Source of the DNA: Heterocephalus glaber | Taxonomy: Eukaryota > Chordata > Mammalia > Rodentia > Bathyergidae | Length of the DNA: 64,000 nt | Direction of reading: 5' to 3' | NCBI RefSeq assembly: GCF_000247695.1 | Contig: NW_004624742.1 | Coordinates: 1,393,071-1,457,070, forward strand | Shown: one piece after another, positions 45,593 to 57,960 of the stretch | How the letters are laid out: the number at the start of each line of letters is the position of its first letter | How positions within the stretch are numbered: the first letter of the stretch is position 1 | The notes under the pieces: model-generated | Database searches by the model: none | What the model was told of the DNA's origin: nothing | What the model saw: only the letters and a program-made list of their open reading frames with translations | Position numbers and translations under genes: made by a program

Positions 45593-46460
45593 ACATGTGT
45601 GTATATTGAGAAAAAAGTGGGGAAAAAGATAAAAAAATTTCTGCAATGGTATCCTATTTGCTAAGAAAAAAAAGAAACTCAGGTAGTTTCAATAGTCATT
45701 AATGGTTATTATGACATTCTCATAATGTAAGTTTGTGAAACATCGTCCCTAGGAATGGATGCAATTCATCTGAATATTCAGATTATTCTGGGTTTTTTAA
45801 AAGACTTAGTTCTCTGGCTGTAAGAGAGCACTTGTTTTGCTGTAAAGAAAAACAATTTTTCTTTCAAATTGCAAGGAAAAAGGAAAAAAAAAGGAAGGAA
45901 GGAAGTGAAAGAAGAAAAAAGAAAGAAGACTGCCATTGAAATTTGTGGCATTAGGACTTACTGTACAGAAATAAAATACAGTCAATAATCTAGTGAGATT
46001 TGCTGGACAATAATACCAGAAAATCAATGTGGTAATAAAAATGAGAGCAAAGAAGATAAACAGCCAAGCTATTGTGCATAATTTTAGTCAAAATAGCTGA
46101 GTTTTCTTGTTTAAAGATAATATAGTGAGATTTTAACACTAGTAACTACAACTACCTCACTATATTAACTGACCTTTAAATATGATTGTCCTTTTCATTT
46201 GACCAAATGACATTTACCTCATAAGAAAAGCTATTCATTCACTTTAGAAAACCAATATATGGAAGTATGCTAAATTGACATTTAGAATTATCTCAAAGCA
46301 CTTTTATGATAACTTATGTTATTTCCATATGATTTGAATTTGAGATTTTAAAATATATCTTAAATCTATTTACAATAATCTCTAGATATCAGGTGACTAT
46401 TAGGGTTATCTAATAATGATATTAGGATTTTTCCTAACAGCTAAGTAATTGCTTCTTTTC
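45593..46460. other. unassigned AT-rich DNA
   Basis: A purine-rich patch lies at about 45877-45930 (AAGGAAGGAAGGAAG). No gene or other repeat. Confidence 0.4.
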
Positions 46461-46965
46461 CATGCTGAAGGCAAGTTGAACTTTATGCCCTTTCAAGATT
46501 TACACCTGTATCCTATGAGGTAACAGGCAGCCGACTGACATTTTATTTACTACAGCATTGTTTTATAATAAGAAGAGCTGCTTTTCTGTCTTGTCCTGAT
46601 AATACGGGAAATAGTGGGAACCTAGCTCCAGGGTTACTGGGTTGCAAACACTGGCTGACCGGTGATCCAGAGCTGTGAGTCTACAGCTGTATGTTTTCTT
46701 TAGGGTGTCTTTTTACTGTGAATGAAGGCAAACAACATCCCAGTTTCCTGCTCCGCTTCCCAGAATCTTACAAGACATATGGAATGCACTAAAAGGAATC
46801 ATTTCACTGAGCTTCAGGGCCATAGGTATCTGCTTTAATTTCACATAAATATGACTGTGTGCACTTTGTGGCTCTAATTACATTAAAGAGAGTCCAGGTT
46901 ATTTTACTTTCTAGATTCATGGAATTTGCAAAGTCTAAGCATTGTTATAAAGTGAAATTAAATTG
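46461..46965. other. repeat-poor segment, possible conserved non-coding element
   Basis: About 500 bp of ordinary-complexity sequence without repeat signatures, bounded by AT-rich DNA. It has palindromic TGGCTGACCGGTGATCC and several homeobox-like TAAT/ATTA cores. The suggestion of constraint is inferred from composition only. Confidence 0.25.
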
Positions 46966-47272
46966 GAAGTGTATTCCTTCATCCCTTACCTCTTGAAAGA
47001 ATTTTTTCCATGACTTTAGCGTACTCAGCCCTGTAACCAAATGTTCCTCCCATCCCCAAACACGTTCAAAAATAGGAAGTAAACAAACAGATTTAGGATT
47101 AAAGGTATATCTGTTTAAAAGATCAGACATCCAGCCCCTAGAATCTAAATGGATTTGAGTATAGCAGTCAGAGATCTGTTTTAGAGCTGAGTATAAAATC
47201 TGGGCTAACAAGTACAGCCAACCAGTCCTAGTGAGTACTTTCAATGCACTTTGTTAACCTAACAAAGCCTCC

Positions 47273-47275
<3 letters not shown>

Positions 47276-47323
<48 letters not shown>
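47276..47323. repeat. (TA)n microsatellite
   Basis: 24 uninterrupted TA units; likely unstable and able to form a cruciform. Confidence 0.98.
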
Positions 47324-47327
<4 letters not shown>

Positions 47328-48790
47328 TAGAACTCCTGTTGCTCCTCCTGAAAAGAATGCCTAATTTTAAACACTTAATGAGTTTGGTGGGGTGATCCAA
47401 GCTTCTGAAGATTTCCATAGACTTAGAGCTAATGAGACTCAAGTTCTGGGCTGATGTGTATCAGTGGGAAGCTCTGCCTTCACTTGTCTAAAGCACAGAG
47501 AAGAAGTGTATAATGGCTTTTGCCTTGAGGCATTTCTCAGGCTAGCTTTTCACTTAAGGAAAAGTCTCCTCTTTGCCCTCAGGGTTTCCTACAAAACAAC
47601 TATATATGGAAGCTTCCTTAAAGGTAAAATTATTTTTAGATACACAAACAATGGCTTGAAAAGAGATATTTTAGTCAAGCATTTTTTTCTTTGGAGACAA
47701 ACAAATAGAAATTTGCTTAGTTTTAGTCCCATTCCTTTATTTCCACCTATTTTTTTTTTAACTGAATTTGGTCAAACTAGTTGAATTCAAAGACAACTTT
47801 CTGTCATTTCTGAAAATGTTAAACATTTTCAGTTGCTTCTAGCCTTCATAGTAACATATCATCCAATTTATGACACATAAATTAGTTCTTCCTGCCCTTT
47901 GTTGTAAGCTATTTTTGTGAGTTATTTAATATCCAATTGGTACAAATTGGAGCCATGGCGTTTCCATGAAAAATAACCATTGCCTCTCAGTGGGTATTAA
48001 TATTAAATTTAGTAATATTAACAGCATAATAACAACGGGCACAATTAGAATTACTTTGAACAGAGCATTATCCAACAAGACACTGTAGGATTAAGCCATT
48101 TTAGTGGCATTAAATACCTGTCATTTTATTTCCATCACTTTACAGTGGGTGGTTGATTGGGATTAGTGGGCAGATTAGTCTGAAATGTTTGTATGCATTC
48201 AGGAGTATACCCTAAATGACTCCCTTCCTTCCATACACATTCGTCTTTAATAGTTATTTAATCCACTGTGCCTTCTATTTAAGGAAGAGCATGCTGGGAG
48301 AAACACCTAGATTAGGACTAGGATGCACTGATGCACTTTTGAAAGCTTTTGTTTCAAGGAGATAATTTACTGTGTGAATTTTTCTTCTTCAGGCAGTGAA
48401 CCAGAAAGCAGTGGTATAAGCTGAAGATCTGTTTACTGAACATTTGAGCCCTGTCACCAGCAAAGGGTCCCTGCATGCAGTGACTGGTAGTTAGATGTTT
48501 TCCCCAAGAAAATGATTGGAGGTTTCTTCACAAAAGCAATTAGATGAGTTCTTTGAGAACTACTTCATCTAAGGTGAAATATTAAACCCTAGAGAAAAAT
48601 CATAGAACTTGGGGTTCCTTCTCTGCCTATGAGCCATTCATCAGACTCAGTCCATTTACATAATACTCTTAATCAAGGTTCTTAAACCTTGTGTAGTATG
48701 AAATCAAAGATCACTATTTTAGGAAAACCAATTACATGAATGTGAAAGGCCAAGATAAACATCAAGGAAAGAAAAAACCCTCTGGGAGAA
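47324..48790. other. repeat-poor unassigned DNA
   Basis: No gene. 47920-48200 has many TAAT/ATTA cores (GGTATTAATATTAAATTTAGTAATATTAAC) and CCAATTGG, in otherwise unremarkable sequence. The 106-codon ORF at 47464-47784 has no recognised similarity. Confidence 0.35.
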
Positions 48791-48799
48791 AAAAAAAGT

Positions 48800-49655
48800 T
48801 CAAAAAATAATTTTTGTAATTAGAACAGAGATTTGAGAAGAAATTATTTTAGAAAGGTTTAAATTGGAAAATATCAACAATAGAAAATAGTAATCAATGA
48901 TATAAATCATCAAAGAATGAGGCTTTCCTTGGAAAATAAAAATATGACCCTGAAATTAAAAATTCCACAAAAGTTTTGAGATTTAAATTTATGTTGCTGC
49001 TTCAGAGCACAGCATGAGAAAAACATGTATAAAACCTGTGGGAAAAGACAAGAGGCATAGATTGATCTAAAATGATTATCTATCTGATTAAAAGAAGTTG
49101 AAGAAAGAGGGCATAACTGGTGGGCAGCAATTTATATAAGGAGAAATGCAAGAGAATTATCATGAACAGAGCATCCACACCTTCATAGTAAAAGAATAGC
49201 TGAGCACCCAGCACAATGTGGAAAGACCCACACTCATGTATATTACAGTGAAATTGCATAACTATGTGAAAATGTGTAATAATGAAAAAAGGAAATTCTA
49301 AAAGCTTCCAGAAAAAGAAATTTTATATCTACAAAGGAACAATATCAAATTGCTAAGAGGCTTCTCATAAGCAAAATAAAAAACACTGGAATTAAGCAAG
49401 AGTCCCCGTACTTTACAACTCTCCAACCTAGAATTCCACATATACAATCAAGCTATCAAGTAAATGTGAGAGAAAAAGAGATTTTCAAACAAGTAAGGGC
49501 TTAGAAAATTTGGCACCATACATTCCTAGAAAGTTCTTGAGGATATATGTAACAAAAACTATAGATATCCACAGAAATTAATCCACATAAAAATTTTAAA
49601 AAGGAATGCAATGAGGTGAAGTTACAGGGAAAGTATCCTAAAAGCCTAGAAATGG
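48800..49655 (+). mobile_element. ancient L1M-type 3' region, sense
   Basis: A-rich sense sequence with TTACAGTGAAATTGCATAACTATGTGAAAATG, GGAAATTCTAAAAGCTTCCAGAAAAAGAAA, ACAAAGGAACAATATCAAATTGCTAAGAGGCTTCTCATAAGCAA, CTCTCCAACCTAGAATTCCACATATACAATCAAGCTATCAAGTAAATGTGAG and TTCCTAGAAAGTTCTTGAGG. These follow the old L1 3' block order closely. Confidence 0.8.
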
Positions 49656-50535
49656 ACTAGCTCAGGTCTCCGCAGATCAGTCTAGAACCACAAAACAAAG
49701 CAAAAAACAAAACAAAAATTGGCTCCTTACCTTATCTTTCCCATCTCTGTATATTCTACCAAAATCATATATATATTTATAATACATTTCAACCATTTCG
49801 CCTTTTTCCTCCACTTCCAGTGCATCAGAAAACCTAGTAGGTCCTACCTTAACAAATCTAGAATCCATCCTGATCCAAGTCACCATATTCTCTGATACTT
49901 GAACCTCTGAACTATTGTTCTAACATGAAACAGATTATGATATTTATTTGTTCAAAATCTCTTTCCCTCTGAAGATTTGGTAATTGAGACTATTAAATAA
50001 ACTAAGAGCAGGCCGATTAGTAGGAGAAAAGGTATATCAATTGATTACGTGGTTGCTGGTGTTACCTAAAGAAAAGTGAATACTCCCAAACACTAAAGCT
50101 TGTATATGTTCTTCACAGGGGAGAATGTAGGCATCCCAGAGTAAATGGCTTTGGGGGGAAACAAGTGTTCCCAAACAACAGGCTACAGTTGATGACAAAG
50201 TCAGCTTGGCAGTGGAGCCAACTTTCATCTTCTTTCCTCTGACAATGAGTCAATCTCCCCAGGCTGGTGAAATTCCCTGGGAGGAGGCTCCTGACACTGA
50301 AGTTTCTTTCTGGAGAATCTATCTTTGAGAAAATAAATGAATCTCAGAGAAAGCTCCTCTCTGCACTTCAGGAAAGAAAGAGGGACCAGAGACACCAAGT
50401 CAGAAGCATGCGCGAGAGGCTTTGGTTCTCCCTAGCTCAAAGCAATCAGCGTGCCAAAGCACCACACTATGGGGTATTGTTTTCCAAGCCTCTCCGCTTC
50501 CTAAGGCTTCCCACCTCACGTAGGGTGAAATTCAG
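49656..50535. other. unassigned DNA with a mid-GC block
   Basis: 50200-50530 is GC-richer and overlaps a 142-codon plus-strand ORF (50267-50695) rich in Arg/Lys that runs on into the following L2-like repeat. I recognise no protein family. An LTR origin is possible but unproven. Confidence 0.3.
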
Positions 50536-50539
50536 AGTC

Positions 50540-51000
50540 CAAAGGTGCCATGTGATACAGCCTCCTGCTACCTGTCTGACCGAGTTCTCATCATTTTCAC
50601 ACTGGCTTTCTTGCTTTTTCTTCAGCAGACAAATGTCTTTGTCTCAAGACCTTCACATTTGCTATTTCCTTTGCTCTGTCTTAATACTTTTATAACACTT
50701 TCCTTCACTAACATCAGATCTAACTTCAAATGTTATTTTATCACACAAGTCATACATACCTAACCACCCTATTAAGTGGCAGTTCTTGCTACCCTTCTCT
50801 TTGATTATTTTTTCTTCACTATATTTATTACCATTTCCATACTGGTATATTAACTGAGCATTTGTTATTTGTCTTCCCACCCTCAAAAAATAGAAGCCCC
50901 ATGAAAGCAGATACTTTTGTTTTCTTAACTGTTGCCCCTCCAGCACCCATAACAGATGTTCTCTAAATAGTTATTGAATGAATAAATGAGAGGCTGAGTA
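50540..51000 (+). mobile_element. L2-like LINE 3' end
   Basis: GACCTTCACATTTGCTATTTCCTTTGCTCTG, AACTTCAAATGTTATTTTATCACACAAG, CCTAACCACCCTATTAAG, ATTTGTCTTCCCACCCTC...AGAAGCCCCATGAAAGCAGATAC, CTCCAGCACCCATAACAGATGTTCTCTAAATAGTTATTGAATGAATAAATGAG. This is the full L2 3'-end order in sense orientation. Confidence 0.85.
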
Positions 51001-54000
51001 AAGCATTTGGGAAACAAAGGTAAAAGAGAATCTATTCTAACCTGATTCCATTCAGGAAAGTTAATGTAGGATCTGTGTCATTAAACATGTGAAGAAGAAA
51101 ATGGAATTGTTGCAAACTCTATGGCTCTGAGTGAACAGTATTTATATAAGCAGTAATATTACAAATGGTGATTAATGGTTCTCATTAAGCTCCACCAAAG
51201 AAAAATTTAAAAATATTAATGAGTAAAAGTGAAAGTACAAATTGTGAGAGATATTTGGAGAAAGAAAGGTGAAGGAAAATATAGGAAGACTAGCATCATT
51301 GTTTTAAAAATTTAGAATCTACAGCTATTGTTATGGGATAAGACATGAGGGATAAAAATAATGTTTGAAATTGCAAGAACGATCAGTAGAGAAACCAAGA
51401 AGAATGTTTTAAATATTTTGCAGGGTTGAGGAAAAGGAAAGTGTGATGGAAGAATGCTAGTTGTATTTAGAAGGATAAATGAGGAATATAAATACTGGGA
51501 GAACAAATCTTGGAAATGGTTAGTACTAGAAGCTGACATCCAGAACTGGGTGTGGGAAGAGGTGAAGCAAGAGGGACGATTTTGTGCCACTGCTCAAATT
51601 TTAAGCAATATGCTTCTATTAATTTAATAAACATTAATAAAACACTATTTAAAGCAGCTTTATTAAAGGAGACACTGATGTGATGGAAAATATGTAAGTC
51701 GGTCACGCAAGAAGCTCAGGATCATATGTTTTAGAGTGTCTGCTGCTTACTAGGAAACTGAGGTGAGTTACTTTAATATGAAGAAAGTTTCCTCAATAGA
51801 ATAAAGATTTGGAACTTTCTTTACTTCTATGATTTGCTGTGATTAGGTGCCTATTTTTTCTTCTTGATTTAAGGAAGCCACCTAGTCCATAAGCTTGATC
51901 AGAAAGCAACTCCCAAATGAAAATGCAGCCCTTTAGTATTTTCAATTAAAGACATGCTCAGTCTTAAATTCTTCTACTATAAAACCACAAATACTTGGAA
52001 ACAATTTTTTTGGCAAAAAAGTGTTAGTTGTTAAATAAAATCATTTAAGTGATTTCTTTACATTTTCTTTCTGAAATAGAAAGCCATTCTTCATTACTTG
52101 CAGGTGAAAATATGAATGCAATAGTAAGGCTTTAGACAGTCAATTTTGCTAAGTTTGTTTGCTTATCTGAAGGAGAAAAATGTGTTTGGTTTTGTACTAC
52201 CGTATAAATAATAAACTCCATTTGGCTCCCAAGGAAAGAGACATCTATCCCACTGGAAATCATAAGCTGGGAAGGCAACACTTACACATAAAACCTCTGA
52301 AAATAACTAAGAATTACACTAAAGGTGGTATTACGTGAGAGGATCAAAGATTGGTGTGGATGTATGTGTTTTTAGTTGCTTGCTGGCTTCTTTTTAAATG
52401 TCGTCTTTTAAATTTTTTGAAAAATGCTTGCTTTTCTATCAATTGATAATGTGAGTTGGAGATAAATATTCCTGCTAGAATTATTTTATAGGAGTGAGGC
52501 TTTTAAATGGCTTTGCAGTTAAGGGACCATTTTCACATCCAACAGCAGATGTCACTTCACAGTGCTAGGCTGTGCGCTGGAAGTTCAAAAGTATACACAA
52601 ATGCTTTCTTACCTTCCACTCTCCTTGAAGATAAATATGAAGATAATTGTAGTGCACTAAAATGCTAGAGCTCAACCAACCAGTTGTGACTATGCAGTAT
52701 GATGGACCTATGTTTTCTGAAAAGAAGATAAAATTGGAAATATTCAAGCTAAATATGCAATTTCATTAATACCAAAAATGAATAGGATTAGGTGGTGTTC
52801 AGTTGTTAGCAAATTTCCTTTTTATCTGACACCACTGTCTATGAGCTAATTACAAAACAAATATTCAGTTAATTTTAAGGCATATTTATTGTTTTACCAA
52901 TTGAATACCTCAAGCACACTTCTGAATCCTGCAGTCTAGAGCTATCCTCAGGATAGGTCACAAGTAAAACACTTAGGAGACACACTCTTTCAGTAATTAT
53001 TTCTTAGATAAATACTAATCATTCAGCAGCTGTCAAAAGAAAATCAAAGAAATCTCTTCTATAGGTTTTCAGAATAACTAGTGTCTTCATTGTCTCTTTG
53101 ATCATATTTAACATATTTGCTAGGCAAGTGAGCCATTTTACATTTATAAAGATTTTCAGAACTTTTTAAATTCCAAATGGCTGTATTTGAGATATGAATT
53201 ATTAGACTGCTTAGTTTCATAGTACATTGTAAGGAGTATAGTAGATAATATAAGAAAAGAACTTAAATGCCTTGAAAATGAAAAATAGTATTATTTTATC
53301 ATAATAGTGCTAAGAATCACATTAAATGAATAAATAAAATACTCAAATAAATATAACCTAGTGATGAGTGTCATTTAAACAATTAATGACAAGCCTAGTG
53401 GCAAATTTTCTGTTCCCTATTTAAAACCAGAAGTATTAATTTAAGAATCCATTTTGTTCTAAGAATGTGTACTTAGTTATTTATTTTAAAGTCAGTGAGG
53501 GGTTTTCATATAGTGCACAAGCTTAGTTGTTCTTTCATTAATTTTTATTGCTGTTATTTGAGTTCTGTCTCTTAAATCATTCATATTTACATTGATTGCA
53601 GCAGGAAGACACATGTGAGAAACCCTAGAAGCTCACATCCAAAGATATAGCCCTTTTAAGTCAATTTAGTAAATATTGCCCATCAATATTTCTGAGCACC
53701 AAAAGTACCTGCCATATAGCTGTGCCTCATTCACTATTCTGTTTGCTTATCTCTCTTTGGCAAAATAGCATTGTTATTAAGGATGGCATTATAATGGAAA
53801 ATTATATTAGCCCTTAAAGCTCTGTTCTTTTATGAGAGTACAGAAAAACATTATGATCATTTGATAGTCTCATCCATCACCCAAGTCTACTGTGGGTGCT
53901 AAGAGAGTCACACTGACTGGGTGGCAGTAACATGTCAGGCTCAGGGCTATTAAGAGTCCTAGAGTGGGACTTGAGGTAGCAAGTTTGGGACATGACAGGA

Positions 54001-54070
54001 CATGACAGAAGGAAGGGTCAGAAGTGCTCATTGATCACTGTGAGTGTAGACTGCAGTGATAGAGACAGTT
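51001..54070. other. unassigned AT-rich DNA
   Basis: About 3 kb without an identified gene or confident repeat. Short ORFs only. It may contain old repeats too diverged to see. Confidence 0.4.
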
Positions 54071-54079
54071 TTTTGGTCA

Positions 54080-54895
54080 CTTGAAGCCACCCACTGTGTT
54101 AACCCTCTGTCTCTATAACAAATTAGCTCAGAAAAACTACTTAAGAGGAGAAAAAATATATTTTGTTTCTTGGTTTGAGAAGCTTATGTCCATGACCACT
54201 CATCTCTGTTGTTTAGGGGTCTGTGATGATGCGAAACATCATGGCAGGAGGTGGATGGGGACCAAAGCTGCTCACCTTATGCAGCTGGGAAATGGGGAGT
54301 TGGGTGGGGTATGTGAGACCCAATACACTTTTCAAGGGCCCTATGACAGTTAACTGATTGTGTCAAGTTGAATAAGAATCACCCAACTAAACTGGCTTAG
54401 CATAGCTCTGGGTGTGGAAGACCCACTCTAGGGGAGCTTGTCAACTGAATGGTATAAAGGCAACTGAAGAAAGAAGGCTCCCTTCAGTTTCTTCAGAGGA
54501 GCTCCAGTCTTTACTTTCACCTTGGATGTCATATCCTCTGGCTTCCAGAGCAGACTCTTCAGCCTTCCAGCAGACTCTGAGCTCCAGGCCTTCCACTGGA
54601 TCATTCAGATCTCCAGCACGAGGAGACAGACCTTTTGCACTCTTCCACAATGACTCTGTGGGTTGCACTGTAAGCCAATCTTGTAAATTCTTGTATATTT
54701 TTATATCTTGAACTAAATCTTTTTCTCTAGTAAGCATTGACTGATACAGGCACGCACCTCAAAACCTACTTCCTCCAACTAGACTCTGCTTCTTAAATTT
54801 CTATTACCTACCTATAGCACTGTCAGCTTAGGGACCAAACATTTAACACATGTTCTTTTGGGGAACATTTGAGGCTCAAACCATAACACCAACAC
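54080..54895 (-). mobile_element. ERVL-MaLR LTR (rodent MST/MTD-like), reverse, split by another LTR
   Basis: Left part: CTAAGAGGAGAAAAAATATATTTTGTTTCTTGG, GAAACATCATGGCAGGAGG, CTGCTCACCTTATGCAGC, ATACACTTTTCAAGGG. Right part: CACGCACCTCAAAACCTACTTCCTCCAACTAG... CTCAAACCATAACACC. The text is continuous across the insertion at about 54341-54749. Same subfamily as the 44.4 and 45.2 kb copies. Confidence 0.85.
54341..54749 (+). mobile_element. LTR-like element nested in a MaLR LTR
   Basis: A block of about 409 bp with GTGTCAAGTTGAATAAGAATC, CTCTGGGTGTGGAAGACCCACTC, CTCCAGTCTTTACTTTCACC, TTCCAGCAGACTCTGAGCTCCAGGCC, GTAAGCCAATCTTGTAAATTC and the end AGCATTGACTGATACAG. The phrase order and CTGATACAG end fit a solo LTR of an old mammalian family that I cannot name with certainty. 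Flanking AGGGC and CAGGC may be a degraded 5-bp duplication. The 98- and 99-codon ORFs on the two strands both lie within it and are not host genes. Confidence 0.65.
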
Positions 54896-55094
54896 AAAAT
54901 ATGTGAGGATTCTTTTCCACCCAATAGAAGGACCCAGGACTAATCTAGGTACATAGATTTTCCTATCTCTGAAATATGTTGTTTTCTTGTGTTTATGATT
55001 AGGTTAAAATTATTTGTATCTTGGATTATTTTGGGTTGTGTGTGAGATGGAGCCTTAATGATACAAACTCCTGCTTTGGAATTGTAGAAGGCAA

Positions 55095-55255
55095 AAAATG
55101 GAAGGCATCTTTGACGTTATGAAATCCAGCCTTCTGCTTTCATAGATGGGGAACAGATTAAAGTGGCCCTAAATCACATAGATAGTAGGATAGAAAAGAA
55201 TTGAAGCCCAGTCTATTACTCCCAGTGTTGACTCTTTCTGGTTCATTGTCCTTTC
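55095..55255 (+). mobile_element. MIR/L3-like fragment
   Basis: GTTATGAAATCCAGCCTTCTGCTTTCATAGATGGGGAACAGATTAAAGTGGCCCTAAATCACATAGATAGTAGG and TTGAAGCCCAGTCTATTACTCCCAGTG follow the old repeat order 'CATTTTACAGATGAGGAAACTGAGG... GGTCACACAGCTAGTAAG... CCCAGGTCTCCTGACTCC'. Confidence 0.6.
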
Positions 55256-55634
55256 AGTATCAGTAAGATCAGCATTTGCCCTGCCCTTCTGAAAACATCA
55301 CATACTCTGTGCATGCACATAATGCTGTCAATTTGATCATTTATATTTCCCTCTTCATAATTTTTTTTCCTTTTTGTCCTCAAAAACTTCCTCTACCTTC
55401 TGTTTCTACAAATATTTTCTATGTCCTTATCTCTTTTTAGTAACTCTAGGAAGTTAGGCTTTATAAGAGAACAAACATTATTTTTGGAATAAGCAAAACA
55501 AAAAAGTAAAAACAATTGTTTTCTTATTTACTGATGGTAAAAAAATCCATTATTTAAAAATCCACAAGTTTAGTTTGTAACAAAGTTTAACATGTAGTTT
55601 CTACCTATTCCTCTAAGGATGGACAATTTTATAA

Positions 55635-55860
55635 TATAAAGCCTATGCAGGTGGGGCAATTGTTAATTTTATTTGTTTTCATTGCTGTATCCCTGGTTCC
55701 TAAAATAGTGCCTGGCACATAGTAGCTATTTAATTAACATTTGGTGGATGAATAAATTAGTATTATCCTCATTTTAGAAATAAAATATTTGCTCAAAAAC
55801 ACAAATTATGACAGCCTGGACTCAAGCCCAGGACTTCCAATTTCAAGTCCAGTAGACCTT
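55635..55860 (+). mobile_element. L2/MIR3-like fragment
   Basis: TGCTGTATCCCTGGTTCCTAAAATAGTGCCTGGCACATAGTAGCTATTTAATTAACATTTGGTGGATGAATAAAT is a clear L2-type tail. It is followed by MIR-like CTCATTTTAGAAATAAAA... and CTGGACTCAAGCCCAGGAC. Confidence 0.75.
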
Positions 55861-55864
55861 GCAA

Positions 55865-57960
55865 ATCAAAACCAATTTGCAAAAAATGAAGAAGTGATGG
55901 AGAACAAATAAGGTATAGGAAAGTACCACAAGCACTGGAGAAAAGTCTTAAGAATATTGCATTTTAGGCCACAATTTTGCTGGGGTCAATGAAGCACATT
56001 GCTAGGAATGGAAAGAAATTGACTGTGGGAAGAAGACGTGAGGAATGGAGAACTCAGAATATGGGAGTCAGGATTCAGCTCCCAGAAATGTGCCCCTGAG
56101 ATGCACTCAGTCACTTGGAGGAAAGAGTCCTGATGCATCATTTCCCTCTATCCCCTCCCTCAAAATTCCCTGCAGAAAACATAAGACATCCAGGTCTAAT
56201 TTCAGACATCAATGAAGCCTAAACAAAAAAAAAAACCCAAAAAGACCCCCCTGTATAGCTACAAAATATTTATTTATGAAACTGCTACATCAATAACACT
56301 AATTATACTGTAATTGCCAAGAACTGAAATTAATGTGATTTTGTGGAAATCCACAATCAATCTCAGGCCTAATTTCTGTGAATGAATGCACTCTGAACAA
56401 AATTTCAGTTTAGAGAGCATATTTCATTCTTAGAGTACTTGGCAGAATGACACTGGGGAGGAGAATTGTAAGATGTAATGGTATACTTCAGTCCTAAACT
56501 ATAAATGCAATAATGTCAGTCCATTCAATGCTGCCTGATTATAAGGCAATTCTTAATGGTTCCACAGCAAAACTGGTTCTATGAACTATCAGACCTTACC
56601 TCAAGCCATGAAAAACCCCTCAAGATAGCAGACCGAAAAGTTCAGTGAGTGATCTCAGCATCATAATAATATTTCCCCAGCCATACATAGAGGCACAGTA
56701 AAATTGAATTATTTTCTGTTTAGATAGCAGGTGTAAATGGGAGAGACAAAAGACTTTTCCCCTGATCCACTCCAGCATATGGAAACTAAATGTATTGTGC
56801 ACAGTTCCTAATGTGAATGTACTGTTCTCTACCTTTGTGGTTAATTTGGAGCCACGCTATGATCTTGCTTAAGGTTTTAAAAATCCATCTCACTTTTATT
56901 GTGTGGATGCTTCTTATCTAGAGTGTTGTTAGGATATTATGGACTGGGATGGAGCTAGACCTGTTGTTTGTATTTCAGAAACTAAATAAGAGCTGCTGAA
57001 AATAAGGGACCATACCCTAAACATTCAATTTCAGCATAGAAAACACTGGTTACACAGTCCACAGTGATGGCAGCTGTTCCAGCTATTTAAATAGTATAAT
57101 TACACATTTCATTCTGCAGTATAACAGTAACAGTGCGTTTACCAGTAAATCTCAAATTGAATGTACTCATTTCTATATAAATATGTACAGGTAACCTATC
57201 AATAGTTACTGCCAATTATATCTGAACTATAATTTGGTTGTTATTAGAGCTACACTGCTTGCAAAGAACACTTTTCTTCACAATGTTGAACCTTCCTCCA
57301 TGCCCCACCCCATCCCACAAATGATGAAAAAAAATACAGTTGTCAGCATAGTGTCTTGACATTCATGATGCCAGCCTGTCTTTACTGGTGTCAGATGTGA
57401 AAATAAATAGATATTAAACTGTCAGTCAATGAAATTGCAAAGTCAAGAGCAGCTCTAGCTGTGATCCTGTGTGTTCTATTTGATGGACACAGGTGTTTAA
57501 GTGTTATGAATTCAACCAGGCTAGGGAGCAAGAGAACCGTTTTCCAGCAGGTTTTATTTGCTAAAACATCTGAGATGAACTTTCCCTCATCTTAGGACTT
57601 CTGTAGGATCTTGGAGGCCTGAGAAAGGGCCAAGGCTTCTCCTGCTGTTTTTAGTTCTAAAATGTGAGAAGTCAGCCTCAATTCCTACAGGTGCATTCTA
57701 GTCGCCTGCACATACAGTCTCCAAGGCCAAACCAAAGGCAGCTCCACCCACCTGGAGGATACATTTGTGACAGACAGCAGACACTCACCAAGCATGTAGT
57801 ATTTAGTATTCACAAGACACTGAAAGTAATCATCTACCACCAATAAATAATGCTATTAAAATTAACAATTATTGTACAGTATGCTGAGACCAACTCTTCC
57901 TTCTGCTTGAAGAGTACTGAGGCAAAGCACTTCATGTTCACATCTAGCACTTGTCGCTGT
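55865..57960. other. repeat-poor unassigned DNA
   Basis: About 2.1 kb with no repeat I can name and no coherent ORF. 56240-57460 has many TAAT/ATTA and AATTA cores and moderate complexity (for example AATTATACTGTAATTGCC, TGTGGAAATCCACAATC). Possible conserved non-coding sequence, inferred from composition only. Confidence 0.35.

Noticed and set aside
50267..50695. 142-codon plus-strand ORF
   Set aside because: Its 3' third lies in an L2-like repeat, no domain is recognised, and there is no conserved start context.
54412..54737. 99- and 98-codon ORFs on opposite strands
   Set aside because: Both lie inside an LTR-like insertion; overlapping antisense ORFs in a GC-richer repeat are expected by chance.
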